A stretch of 44,236 nt of DNA, taken from the NCBI GenBank assembly GCA_020628305.1, contig JAHDFH010000002.1, forward strand, positions 69,197-113,432, in the 5' to 3' direction. The stretch's first letter is position 1. Every line of letters begins with the position of its first letter. The notes under the pieces are model-generated. The model was not told the DNA's origin, searched no databases, and saw only the letters and a list, made by a program, of their open reading frames with translations. Shown one piece after another: positions 24,701 to 32,871 of this stretch. A program made the position numbers and the translations under genes. This stretch comes from Acidimicrobiales bacterium (GTDB taxonomy: Bacteria; Actinomycetota; Acidimicrobiia; Acidimicrobiales; SZUA-35).

Positions 24701-24986
24701 ATTTCATGTAGCTGCAAAAGTGGCGGTAGCTGGTGTAGTTACTCATAAGCAGCGACCCCCAACAGCTGGAGGGATAACGTTTATGACTTTAGAAGATGAA
24801 TCTGGTTTGATGAACATCGTGGTATCGCCGGGGTGTTGGGTACGGCATGGGACAGTTTTGGACAATCACCGAGTCTTGATAGTAAATGGTCGTTATGAGC
24901 GAACTGGCGCTGTTGTAAATGTTGTGGCTGAGAAAATTCGAGGCTTGCAAGTTGAGCAGGTGCCGCCCAGTAGAGATTTCCATTGA
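21765..24986 (+). CDS. dnaE2: Error-prone DNA polymerase III alpha subunit DnaE2
   Basis: 1073 residues, typical of DnaE2 rather than DnaE1 (about 1180). The N-terminal PHP domain reads ELHCHSNFSFLDGASSPE and LALCDHNGFYGVVKF. The polymerase core has CQGRGSAANSAVCYVLGIT, the catalytic PDIDLDIESDRRDEVI and the ADELRQAMAAKRS block. A helix-hairpin-helix stretch (GLDYVQGVGADLA) and a C-terminal OB fold (MTLEDESGLMNIVV) follow. It performs translesion synthesis with ImuA' and ImuB after SOS induction. GAGGAG ends four bases before the ATG. The imu-dnaE2 genes look AT-richer than their neighbours by eye. Confidence 0.95.
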   Translation: MDKYVPYAELHCHSNFSFLDGASSPEALVEEAVRLELQALALCDHNGFYGVVKFAEAAKKHSLKTVFGAELTVDLLDHQQSQKDPDGTHLLILCRNAEGYSSLSRVISHAQLQGEKGAPRLSMSQLSGFVSPAEFNNWLVLTGCRKGLVPLALQTGGLNAARKALAELTAVFGSENVVAELWDHNMPYDSERNESIYQLSLEASIRCVATNNVHYANLSARNLAMSMAAVRARSSLTDMQGWLPAAASAYMRSGIEQHQRFRRFPGVVQTAAELGSECAFDLSLIAPKLPPYDGTNGLSEIDFITKLAHDGALNLYGDRGARPQAWQQISHELNVIKKLNFAGYFLIVWDIVQFCNNNNIYCQGRGSAANSAVCYVLGITKADAVGLNLLFERFLSSERDGPPDIDLDIESDRRDEVIQYVYKKYGRHYAAQVANVITYKAKSAVRDAAKALGYSSGQQDAYSKAVSRWSSVEIASELPRDVIELAAEFETLPRHLGIHTGGMVICDRPIIEVCPVEKARMEQRTVLQWDKEDCASAGLVKFDLLGLGMLSALHLSVDEIEANLGTPIDLALIPQEEAVYNMLCRADTVGVFQVESRAQMSTLPRLKPRTFYDLVIEIALIRPGPIQGGSVHPYLRRRAGVEPVTYLHPLLKPALEKTLGVPLFQEQLMQIAIDVAGFSAADADELRQAMAAKRSRERMEALKLRLFEGMDKNKISDEIKAEIWDKLAAFADFGFPESHSISFAYLVYASSWLKLHYPAAFCVGLLNSQPMGFYSPHSLVQDAARHGVQTLRACVNSSSAQSKLEAIRGEQEPDLEYKEKLNPPLGDQDKHDVLSELAECRLDKKWAVRLGLDYVQGVGADLAAEIQAAQPYRDLEDFMRRIKPSASVAEALASAGAFRVLDKDRRQALWRVGALQGASSTKLEGIVTGLAVPELPKQSELDIAACDLINTGIAVEGHPTKFYRNQLDRMGVTKASDLAFHVAAKVAVAGVVTHKQRPPTAGGITFMTLEDESGLMNIVVSPGCWVRHGTVLDNHRVLIVNGRYERTGAVVNVVAEKIRGLQVEQVPPSRDFH

Positions 24987-25059
24987 CCCACCCGCTACAG
25001 GGTGTTCAGGTTTTGTTAAGTTGCGGAGACAATGAACTCATTTGTGTATTTTGTTGGTG

Positions 25060-25065
25060 TAGCCT
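25060..25065 (+). promoter_or_regulatory. Predicted -10 box of the PBP gene (leaderless)
   Basis: TAGCCT followed by seven bases and the ATG at 25073. Confidence 0.55.
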
Positions 25066-25072
25066 GTTAGGC

Positions 25073-27484
25073 ATGGCCAGCAATATCCGTGTTATTAAGC
25101 GGCTCTCGAGCATTGCCGTGGTAACAATTTGTCTGTCGCTGGTTATTGCTGCGGCTGCTGTTGCTGCGATCCCTCAGATCGTTTCGCTTTCTGGCATCGT
25201 GGAATCTGAACGTGCGCCAATTGAAATGCGTCCTCTGGCTATTCGATCATCTATCTACTCATCAGATGGGGAACTCGTAACCTTTCTCAGTGAAGAAGAA
25301 AACCGTCAGATAATTGACCTAGAAAATATCCCACAGGATGTTATAACTACAATCCTTGCCTCAGAAGACGCAAACTTTTATGAACACAACGGTATCAGTT
25401 TGCGCGGCATGGCTCGAGCTGGCCTGAAGGATCTTATCGAGGGTGGCATTGCCGAAGGTGGATCAACAATCACCCAACAGCTAATTAAGAATGCCGTGCT
25501 TTCTGCAGAACAGTCGGGGGAGCGAAAAGGCCAAGAAATTCTCCTCGCCATGCAGCTAGAAACAGAATGGACCAAAGATCAGATTCTTGAACGCTACCTC
25601 AATACTGTTTACTTTGGGTCTGGAGCTTATGGTGTAGAAGCAGCAGCCGAAACTTATTGGGGTTATGAAGGCGCTGAAGACTTGACTATGTGTGACGCCA
25701 CATTATTAGCAGCAATGATCCCAAACCCTACTCAGTACGACCCCACTCGTTTTCAAGACGAAGCACGTAATCGGCGTAGCGTGGTGATTAACCGCTTGCT
25801 ATCTGTCGGCAAGATGACCGACACAGAGGCCGAAGACTGTCGCACATCGCCACTACCTGTGCAGCGACAAAAACCGGTAGACACTCAGCCGACTAATTAC
25901 TTCACTGAGGAAGTTCTACAACTGCTTCTAAAAGATCCAACCTTCTTAGGGGGCGAGTCCCAGCAAGAGCGTTTCGACATGGTCTATGAACAGGGCCTCA
26001 AGATCTTCACAACGCTAGACCCAGTAGCTCAGGCAGCAGCGGAAGAGGCACAAGAGAATTTCGTGCCTCGTAACGCCGAAGGGTATACAGCGGCGCTCGT
26101 TTCGGTCGATAGCCATACCGGAGCTGTGCGAGCAGTCGTCGGTGGTCCTGGGTTCCGAGAGGAAAAATTTAACATTGCTACGCAGGGAGCTCAGCAGCCA
26201 GGCTCGACCATGAAGACCTTTGTCCTTGCTGCACTATTTGAATCCGGGTATGTTCCAACCGATACGGTTCGGGCCGACAGTCCATGTACCTTCAGAACTC
26301 CAGGAGGTGAGAATTACACGGTTCGAAGCGCTGGTGGTTCTGGGCGGCAAACTATTGCTTCGGTTACGAGATCTTCTTATAACTGTCCTTTCTTAAGACT
26401 TGGCCAAGTAATTGGGAATGACACGGTTATAGATACAACGCGTAGGCTTGGGATTTCAAATATCCCAGACGAGGCCGCAGCGTTTGTGTCGTTACCTTTG
26501 GGAGTGCTCGATCTTATTCCTCTTGAAGTTGCCGGCGCATATGCGTCTTTTCCCAATGATGGCGAGTTCAATAAGCCATGGTTTATTGAACGCATCGAAG
26601 ATGCACAGGGCAACACGATTTATGAGCACGAACCTAATCCAAGTAAGGCGATCTCAGCTAACTCGGCTCGACTCATAACTGAAATTCTGAGACAGAACGT
26701 AACACGCGAAGCTGGAAACGGGACTGGACGTAGGGCTCAGGTCGTTCTTGAAGACGGTACTGAGCATGTCGTTGCTGGCAAGACAGGTACCACAAATGAC
26801 AACGTAAGCGCCTGGTTTGCTGGCTACACCGATTACCTGACAACTGTTGTGTGGGTAGGACATCCTGACGGAAACCTTACAGTCAACCCCGCCTCGCTGA
26901 ATCGAGACGCCTATAACGTGCCTGAATATTGCTGCATCAGCAGGGCCGAAGGTGGCCTCGCTGCCGCTCCCATCTTCGATTACTACATGGAAATTGTCCA
27001 TGAAGGGCTAGAACCGAGACCATTCGCTCAGGCGGAGAACCTTCAAGGTCGCAGAAGTCAGTTCCTACAGACAGCCGAGGAGATAACCCGCTTCTGTGAC
27101 GGGGTGATCGAAGGTCAAGAGGCTCCAATTCCAGGCCAATCCGTCGATCTGGACGGTGATGGCATCAATGACTGTTTGGTACCTAGAAGTGTTCCCGAGC
27201 CAGAAGGTCCTGTTATCGAAGAGCCTCCCGTCGACGGGGGTGTGGGAGCTCCACCAACCGTGCCTGCTACAACAACTGCCACGACCAGCCCGACAACTGG
27301 TGCTACGCCGGCTCCCACTGCAGCGCCGACAACGGCTGCACCCACAACTCCGGCTCCAACGACTATTCCACCAGCAGGCCCAACCCTGCTCGTTACTGCC
27401 CCAGCTCCAACAATTGTGCCAAGCTCTGCTTCAACCCTTCCGCCACTTTTATTTGAACCACTAGTGCCATTCGGAGTAGAGTAG
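25073..27484 (+). CDS. ponA: Class A penicillin-binding protein (transglycosylase/transpeptidase)
   Basis: 803 residues from the ATG at 25073; an open frame from 24983 exists but the -10 box and the membrane anchor favour the internal start. An anchor helix (AVVTICLSLVIAAAAVAAI) is followed by the GT51 domain with ILASEDANFYEHNG (catalytic Glu) and GGSTITQQLIKNAVLS. The transpeptidase domain has SxxK in QQPGSTMKTF, SxN as SYN and KTG in VAGKTGTTND. A tail of about 100 residues holds DLDGDGINDC and a Thr/Ala/Pro-rich stretch. It polymerises and cross-links peptidoglycan outside the membrane. The Pro/Thr tail is typical of actinobacterial PonA. Confidence 0.95.
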   Translation: MASNIRVIKRLSSIAVVTICLSLVIAAAAVAAIPQIVSLSGIVESERAPIEMRPLAIRSSIYSSDGELVTFLSEEENRQIIDLENIPQDVITTILASEDANFYEHNGISLRGMARAGLKDLIEGGIAEGGSTITQQLIKNAVLSAEQSGERKGQEILLAMQLETEWTKDQILERYLNTVYFGSGAYGVEAAAETYWGYEGAEDLTMCDATLLAAMIPNPTQYDPTRFQDEARNRRSVVINRLLSVGKMTDTEAEDCRTSPLPVQRQKPVDTQPTNYFTEEVLQLLLKDPTFLGGESQQERFDMVYEQGLKIFTTLDPVAQAAAEEAQENFVPRNAEGYTAALVSVDSHTGAVRAVVGGPGFREEKFNIATQGAQQPGSTMKTFVLAALFESGYVPTDTVRADSPCTFRTPGGENYTVRSAGGSGRQTIASVTRSSYNCPFLRLGQVIGNDTVIDTTRRLGISNIPDEAAAFVSLPLGVLDLIPLEVAGAYASFPNDGEFNKPWFIERIEDAQGNTIYEHEPNPSKAISANSARLITEILRQNVTREAGNGTGRRAQVVLEDGTEHVVAGKTGTTNDNVSAWFAGYTDYLTTVVWVGHPDGNLTVNPASLNRDAYNVPEYCCISRAEGGLAAAPIFDYYMEIVHEGLEPRPFAQAENLQGRRSQFLQTAEEITRFCDGVIEGQEAPIPGQSVDLDGDGINDCLVPRSVPEPEGPVIEEPPVDGGVGAPPTVPATTTATTSPTTGATPAPTAAPTTAAPTTPAPTTIPPAGPTLLVTAPAPTIVPSSASTLPPLLFEPLVPFGVE

Positions 27485-27488
27485 CTCA

Positions 27489-28208
27489 ATGCTGGTTGAC
27501 TCTCAAAGCGCAATATTTGAACTTCAAAACTTTGACATAGAGCTAGACAGCGTCCGCAAGCGGGTGACAGATCACCCTTTGAATGGTGAGATTAAGCTTG
27601 CAGATGAAGAGTTGAATGTAGCTTCACAAGATCTAGAGCAGTTAGAGCGCGATAACTCAGTATTGGATCAGACAATCAAGCGCAATAAAGGTGAACTAGA
27701 AAGTCTTCGAAGCTCCAAAGAAGCAACTTCAGCCAAAGTCTATGACGGATCTGTAACATCCCAGCGAGAGCTAGAGTCCATTCAAAAATCGGTGGAGTTT
27801 GCAGCAGCGCAAATTGATGATCTTGAGACTGTTCAGCTCGAAACTATGGAGCAGCAAGACGTCTTGCAAACAAAGTTGGCCCAGGCATCTGCGGACGTAG
27901 AAAAGCTTAAACTAGCTAAAGGTCAATTGTTGAAGCAGCTAGAGCAGGACACACAACTTGCAGAACAAGAACTGGTGATGCTTGAATCAAAGCGCACCAA
28001 GCTCGCTGCACAAGTGGAGAGTGCTGTGCTCCAAGCTTATGATCAGATGAGAGCGAATTCGATAAAAAATCCGGTGGCTAAGGTCGAAGGCGGTATGTGC
28101 TCGGGCTGTAACATGGCTCTCGCAGCGGTAAACCTAGACCGAGTAAAGCGCTCCGACGGTACAAGCCCCGAGGTTTGTGACGAGTGCGGCCGCATGCTCT
28201 TTAGCTGA
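27489..28208 (+). CDS. Coiled-coil protein with C-terminal C4 zinc ribbon (DUF164 / CdsZ-like)
   Basis: 239 residues. Residues 1-195 are a long antiparallel coiled coil rich in Glu, Gln, Leu and Lys; the end is a zinc ribbon with C204xxC207 and C230xxC233. This layout is the DUF164 zinc-ribbon family, which includes mycobacterial Rv2229c and a Chlamydia chaperone-like protein; its cellular role in actinobacteria is not settled, with nucleic-acid or secretion links suggested. It starts four bases after the PBP stop and so probably shares that transcript. Confidence 0.85.
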   Translation: MLVDSQSAIFELQNFDIELDSVRKRVTDHPLNGEIKLADEELNVASQDLEQLERDNSVLDQTIKRNKGELESLRSSKEATSAKVYDGSVTSQRELESIQKSVEFAAAQIDDLETVQLETMEQQDVLQTKLAQASADVEKLKLAKGQLLKQLEQDTQLAEQELVMLESKRTKLAAQVESAVLQAYDQMRANSIKNPVAKVEGGMCSGCNMALAAVNLDRVKRSDGTSPEVCDECGRMLFS

Positions 28209-28209
28209 G

Positions 28210-28686
28210 ATGCTTTTATGGTTCATGGTTGTGGCGCCAATCATCGTCGCTGAAGTTTTCCAGTCGCCCAGATTAGATTACCGTTTAGTTGCAGCAGGGG
28301 CGGTCACGCCAGCTTTGCTCTCCTTCGTGAGCTTTGGGCGTGTTACTCACAGCCTGGTTTTCTGGTTGCTGATTTTGTCTGCGGTGATGTTGGCAACGAT
28401 AGGCCAGCGGCTCCTACGGCGGCGACTTTTGGGAATCCCTATCGGCGGTTTGCTTCATCTAGTCCTCGATGGTGTTTGGTCCTATGACGAAACACTTTTA
28501 TGGCCGATCCTGGGTGCAGATCTAGATTTGCTCGTAAGCCCTGAGGTGGAACGAGCCTCCACCATGTTCTTGCTTGAATTCCTAGCCGTTGGTTTAGCCG
28601 CGTGGGCAGCCAGGCGCTATGGACTGGATTCACAAGAAGGGCGGACCAGCTTTTGGGCAACGGGCCGACTACCTAGATTGAGATAG
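28210..28686 (+). CDS. Small integral membrane protein, YdjM/PF04307-like putative metal hydrolase
   Basis: 158 residues from the ATG at 28210, one base after the previous stop. About four membrane helices. Scattered polar motifs fit the YdjM membrane hydrolase family: RVTHS (His47), LLHLVLDGVW (His83, Asp87) and LLWPI (96-100), where the family has THS, SHLLLD and LLWPF. Family assignment is from pattern memory, not a search, and substrate is unknown. It is the last gene of the PBP - zinc ribbon run and ends a few bases from the 3' end of the RNase P RNA, which is read towards it. Confidence 0.6.
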   Translation: MLLWFMVVAPIIVAEVFQSPRLDYRLVAAGAVTPALLSFVSFGRVTHSLVFWLLILSAVMLATIGQRLLRRRLLGIPIGGLLHLVLDGVWSYDETLLWPILGADLDLLVSPEVERASTMFLLEFLAVGLAAWAARRYGLDSQEGRTSFWATGRLPRLR

Positions 28687-28689
28687 GCC

Positions 28690-29032
<343 letters not shown>

Positions 29033-29038
29033 GACTTC

Positions 29039-29044
29039 AGGTTA
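29039..29044 (-). promoter_or_regulatory. Predicted -10 box of rnpB
   Basis: TAACCT on the minus strand; six bases further the RNA would start at 29032, exactly at the first G of the P1 helix. It overlaps the trpD -10 box by two bases. Confidence 0.6.
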
Positions 29045-29048
29045 CTAT
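29043..29048 (+). promoter_or_regulatory. Predicted -10 box of trpD (leaderless)
   Basis: TACTAT followed by six bases and the GTG at 29055. Confidence 0.6.
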
Positions 29049-29054
29049 GGCACC

Positions 29055-30077
29055 GTGGAAAACCAGCAAACTGAGTTATGGACAAAAGCTATTGATGGCG
29101 TCGAGGCGGGCAAGTCTTTGTCTTCTGGCCAAGCTCGACAGCTATTCCTGGATGTTTTCGAGGGTGATGTTCCAGACTCTGCTCTCGCTGGTTTGCTCGT
29201 AGCTTTGAAGGCCCGAGGTTATAGAGCTTCTGAGCTTCATGGCTTTTCTGAAGCGATGTTAGAAGTTGCGCTTGAGATTCCAATCCCTGCTGGATGTATA
29301 GATATCGTAGGTACCGGTGGTTCTAAAGCTGGTTGCGCAGCAGCCATCAATGTTTCTACAATGGCAGCGTTTGTCGCTGCTGCAGCAGAGGTGCCAGTAC
29401 TTAAACATGGCAATCGAAAAGTATCATCAACCTCAGGATCGTTTGATTTCTTAGAAGCACTTGGAGTTCCTATCCCTGAAACTCCCGAATCTGCTGCCAA
29501 GTCATTGGAGCAGTTTGGAATTGGGTTTGCCTACGCTCGACATTTTCATCCAGCCATGCGACACGTAGCAAAGGTTCGACAGGAGCTTGGCTTTCCCACA
29601 GTTTTCAACTTGTTAGGTCCGCTTTGTAACCCAGGCAGGGTTAGGCGTTTGGTCTTAGGAGCTGCATCCACTGAAACGGCAGATCTTATGGCACAGACAT
29701 GTGCACACTCCAACTATGAATACGCAATGATTGTTCACGGTCTGGACGGCATCGATGAAATCAGTCTTTCTGCTCCGACACTGGTGTTCCATGTCAGGGG
29801 TGGCGAGATTACATCCGAAGAGCTTAACCCTGAAGATTTTGGATTCAGGCCACACAGTGGAGTTGCCAAAGGGGGAGATGCAAGGGACAATGTCAGGATA
29901 TTTGCTGAAATTTGTCAAGGCAAAGAATCTGAGGTGAGTGAGATTGTCATGGCGAACGCAGCGGCTGGGTTGGTGGTCGCCGGCGCAGCTGAAGGATTTA
30001 GTTCAGCTGTTGAGCTGGTTAGAGCAAAAATCAGAGACGGCTCGGTCCTCAACAGGGTTAACTCCCTCAGAAACTAA
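29055..30077 (+). CDS. trpD: Anthranilate phosphoribosyltransferase
   Basis: 340 residues; transfers ribose phosphate from PRPP to anthranilate in tryptophan synthesis. The helical N-terminal domain (SGLVALKARGYRASELHGF region) leads into the PRPP-binding core: DIVGTGGSKAGC, INVSTMAAFVAAAA, VLKHGNRKVSSTSG, FNLLGPLCNPGR and HGLDGIDE. The usual GTGGDG...N[IL]ST loop is changed: Asp becomes Ser and about three residues are inserted before NVST. KHGNR and the ribosyl and anthranilate pocket motifs are kept. It stands alone, without other trp genes, and starts back to back with rnpB. No trp attenuator is possible with a leaderless start. A possible weak hairpin (30082-30093) before a T-rich run lies after its stop. 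Confidence 0.88.
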   Translation: MENQQTELWTKAIDGVEAGKSLSSGQARQLFLDVFEGDVPDSALAGLLVALKARGYRASELHGFSEAMLEVALEIPIPAGCIDIVGTGGSKAGCAAAINVSTMAAFVAAAAEVPVLKHGNRKVSSTSGSFDFLEALGVPIPETPESAAKSLEQFGIGFAYARHFHPAMRHVAKVRQELGFPTVFNLLGPLCNPGRVRRLVLGAASTETADLMAQTCAHSNYEYAMIVHGLDGIDEISLSAPTLVFHVRGGEITSEELNPEDFGFRPHSGVAKGGDARDNVRIFAEICQGKESEVSEIVMANAAAGLVVAGAAEGFSSAVELVRAKIRDGSVLNRVNSLRN

Positions 30078-30162
30078 AATGGGTCTCAGGACCTAGCTAG
30101 ATTCTTTTTGTTAAGCAATACGTCAATAAAACTGAATCCCGCTGCTTTTTGGGCCGATTCTT

Positions 30163-30168
30163 TAGAAT
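30163..30168 (+). promoter_or_regulatory. Predicted -10 box of the NYN coiled-coil gene
   Basis: TAGAAT, placing transcription start near 30175 and a short leader before the GTG at 30187 or 30199. Confidence 0.4.
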
Positions 30169-30186
30169 TGATCCTCGGATTTGTAG

Positions 30187-32790
30187 GTGGAAAGTTCTGT
30201 GGCCTCAATTGAATCACATCTGAAAAAAAGCTGTGAGCTGGGTTTTAACGTAGCCGCAGCAGCCATGCAGAACGGAAATTCGAAGATTATTCCGGTGCGC
30301 CTTTTTGCATTCGTTTCGCAAAGAAAGCCAACAAAAGAAGCAATTTCTGCAATCAGGGAGACTATTGAAGAGAATGCTGACTTTAGGCGGGTTGTGGCCT
30401 CATATGCCTCACCTTCCAGTGTTGGTGAGGCAGGTTACCTATGGTTGGGGCGAGAACCTGGTTGGCAACAGCGTTTTGAAGAACTAACAGGCAAGCCCGT
30501 CTTGGAATCTGTTGCTCAGTTATCTACACTGTATGTAGAACAAGCGGGCGGAATAAACGTGACAAACGGCGATGAACTAAATGAACAGCAACCTCCTCAA
30601 CCTCCAGGTGGGTTTGAGATCGATGCCGAGGAAACTCAACTTTCATCTGTAACGGGTTCGAGGGATCTCTCAGACGAACTTAGCAGCTTGAGAGGTCTAG
30701 TTGACCGGCTCGCTGATGAGAGAACTTCAGTAGCCGACGCAGTTGAAGGTGGGAAGATCTCAGCGTCTGCAGCGGCGGAGGTTGAAGCCCTCAAGACCGA
30801 GGTTGATGCTTTGCGCTCTGAGCTGAATCGTTTGGAGAATGCACCTCGAGAGTCTAAGCAGTTGTCTGACGCGCTTAACCGTCAGGTCAAACTGGAGAGG
30901 GAACTCTCAGACCTGAGAGATATCAGATCTGAACTCGAGTCAAAGCTGTCAGAAGCTGAAGTTGCGTTACGGGATAACAAAGATCGACTTAGTCGGGCCT
31001 CTGAGTCTCAGAGCGCGGCAGAAACCAAACTGAACCGGTCGATTGTCACGGTTGAGGAACTAGAAGTCTCAAATGCCAATTTACGTGAAGATCTCGAAGC
31101 ATTGCGCATCGAGCGAGACGACGTGGCAGGTCAGATTGCTGAGATTAACAGAGTTACTGGTGGTGTGGATGTTGCTACCTTGCAAGCTGATAACACTGCA
31201 CTAGCTGAACGTGCTTTCACAGCTGAAAGCGAGTTGTCTCGATTAAGAGCCACAGCAGCAAGACTAGAAAATGAGTTAAAAGAATCTCGTGGGTCGAATT
31301 CAGCTTTGCAAACGGAGAAAGCTGAGGCAGCTGTGCGCCTAAGTGAGGCCGAGAGCTTGTTGGAGACAACACAGTCGAGCCTCAACACCTATAAGTCGCA
31401 AGCAGAAAGCTCCGCAGTCGAAGTGGAAGACTTTAAGGCTCAAATCGAAGAGTTTAATGAGCAAGTTGGAGAACTCCAAGGAAGCCTTGCTGAAGCATTA
31501 GAAGATTTAGCCAAGGTCCGAGCAGAGGGTGACGAAGACCGAGCATCATTCCGTAAGATGCGCGCTGAGAGGGATTCATTGCTTGCCCGAGTTGCAGAAG
31601 TAGAGCAAGCCGATCAAGAGAAATCTCGCACGATTGAAGGGCTCCAAGAGGAGCGAGAGAAACTGAGCAGCAAGCAGGACGAACTCGTTACCGAACGTGG
31701 CAAGCTGAAGGGTGAAACAGCAGCGGCGCAGCGCGAAAACGATCAACTTAGTAACCGACTACAGCTCCTCCAAGACAAGATCGAGCCGCTTGAGGTCGCC
31801 ATGCTTGCAGAGAAGCACAAGGTTGAAGAACTCTCGGCTCAGCTAGATGCAGCGAATGATGACCGAGCTCGGATCGAAGCCGACATTGCTTCTTTGAAGA
31901 TCTCGCAGGCCAAAAACGATGTCGAGCAGCCAGGCTTTGGAGATGATGAACTGGCCTCATTGGAGAATTCGACTCCACAGCTAGATGCACTTGCTTCGAA
32001 GATCGAACAGTCAAGAGCCTCGCAGGATCGTCACCCAGCGGCTCAAGCTGAGCAAAGTTTTGAACCCTCAGCGCAAGGAGCTTCCTCAGCAGAAGGGCAA
32101 GCAGCTGGAGTTTGGGCAGATGATTGGTCAGAGGACTTAGATGAAGCAATTGACTTTAGCGACTTTGACAGCCCCGCACCTTCTATTAAAGTTCCAGCAG
32201 TTGAAACAGCTTCCGGAGAGGTCGATATCGATGAGATCTCAGAACTTCTATCAAGAACCGTCACAGATTTCAAAGCTTTGGGTGACATTGAAGAAGATAT
32301 AAATACCCCACCTAGTGTCTTTGACTCAACCACCAAGTCCTGGGAAGAGGATCCAGTTATGTCGTCTGACCCCCTTGAATCAATGCGACAGCTTGTTTCG
32401 AGCGATTCGGCTGTTCTAGTAGTTGATGGTGATGCTGTGGCCGCTATGGGTTGGGCAAGAATGTCGGTAGCAGAACAACGAGCTTCACTTGTGACTTTCC
32501 TTGCTCACATAACCGAAGAGTTTGGTACAACTGCAGAAGTTGTGTTCAATTCTCGAGTAGCAGGACCGGGGGCGTTACCACTCAACGACACCGTCAGGAT
32601 TCGCATGTGTCAGCCTCCAACCGAAATGGGAACCATGATCTCTGAAGTGGTCACTTCACTTCCCCCAGCCTGGCCGTGTGCGGTTGTGTCAGATGACGCT
32701 GCTATTCTTGCAGCTGTAGCTAACAACGGCGTCACGTCCTACACCAATGAAAACCTCTTGGATTTCATATCAATGATTGCGGCTAACTAG
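30187..32790 (+). CDS. Large coiled-coil protein with C-terminal NYN/PIN-like domain
   Basis: 867 residues from GTG 30187; GTG 30199 (MASIES) is an alternative with GGTGG at 30186-30190 as ribosome site. Residues 1-110 form a helical domain (RLFAFVSQRKPTKEAISAIR ... GYLWLGREPGWQQRFEEL). About 150-590 is an almost unbroken coiled coil, then an acidic linker to about 735. The last 125 residues follow the YacP-like NYN nuclease pattern: VLVVDGDAV (747; normally VDGYNV), SVAEQRASLVTFLA, AEVVFNSR (N787; normally FDG), VRIRMCQPP, and AVVSDDAAI (836). One catalytic Asp is thus Asn, so activity is doubtful. Actinobacterial NYN proteins with coiled coils are known; this one is unusually long. No operon partner; aldehyde dehydrogenase follows after 81 bases. 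Confidence 0.78.
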   Translation: MESSVASIESHLKKSCELGFNVAAAAMQNGNSKIIPVRLFAFVSQRKPTKEAISAIRETIEENADFRRVVASYASPSSVGEAGYLWLGREPGWQQRFEELTGKPVLESVAQLSTLYVEQAGGINVTNGDELNEQQPPQPPGGFEIDAEETQLSSVTGSRDLSDELSSLRGLVDRLADERTSVADAVEGGKISASAAAEVEALKTEVDALRSELNRLENAPRESKQLSDALNRQVKLERELSDLRDIRSELESKLSEAEVALRDNKDRLSRASESQSAAETKLNRSIVTVEELEVSNANLREDLEALRIERDDVAGQIAEINRVTGGVDVATLQADNTALAERAFTAESELSRLRATAARLENELKESRGSNSALQTEKAEAAVRLSEAESLLETTQSSLNTYKSQAESSAVEVEDFKAQIEEFNEQVGELQGSLAEALEDLAKVRAEGDEDRASFRKMRAERDSLLARVAEVEQADQEKSRTIEGLQEEREKLSSKQDELVTERGKLKGETAAAQRENDQLSNRLQLLQDKIEPLEVAMLAEKHKVEELSAQLDAANDDRARIEADIASLKISQAKNDVEQPGFGDDELASLENSTPQLDALASKIEQSRASQDRHPAAQAEQSFEPSAQGASSAEGQAAGVWADDWSEDLDEAIDFSDFDSPAPSIKVPAVETASGEVDIDEISELLSRTVTDFKALGDIEEDINTPPSVFDSTTKSWEEDPVMSSDPLESMRQLVSSDSAVLVVDGDAVAAMGWARMSVAEQRASLVTFLAHITEEFGTTAEVVFNSRVAGPGALPLNDTVRIRMCQPPTEMGTMISEVVTSLPPAWPCAVVSDDAAILAAVANNGVTSYTNENLLDFISMIAAN

Positions 32791-32839
32791 CCACTTTCAA
32801 TGCTGCCATAACCCAGATCTGCTCCGTTGAGGACTAAGG

Positions 32840-32867
32840 TATTCTCGCTGAGCTAGTTGTAGGGGAT
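32840..32867 (+). promoter_or_regulatory. Predicted -10 box and ribosome binding site of the amino-acid catabolic operon
   Basis: TATTCT at 32840-32845 and AGGGGAT at 32861-32867, five bases before the GTG at 32872. This operon is leadered, unlike most neighbours. Confidence 0.45.
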
Positions 32868-32871
32868 CGCA

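Noticed and set aside
24983-25072. N-terminal extension of the class A PBP
   Set aside because: The 30 extra residues would overlap the dnaE2 stop, precede the membrane anchor oddly, and the -10 box supports the ATG at 25073.
27270-27400. Short Thr/Pro-rich repeats as a tandem repeat or CRISPR-like array
   Set aside because: The units are irregular in length and sequence and sit in frame inside the PBP gene; they encode a flexible linker.
27115-27513. Gly/Val/Ala-rich frame on the minus strand
   Set aside because: It is the shadow of the Thr/Ala/Pro-rich tail of the PBP; low complexity without signals.
30081-30110. Rho-independent terminator after trpD
   Set aside because: The stem (GGTC/GACC) is only four base pairs and lies eight bases before the T-rich run; too weak to list.
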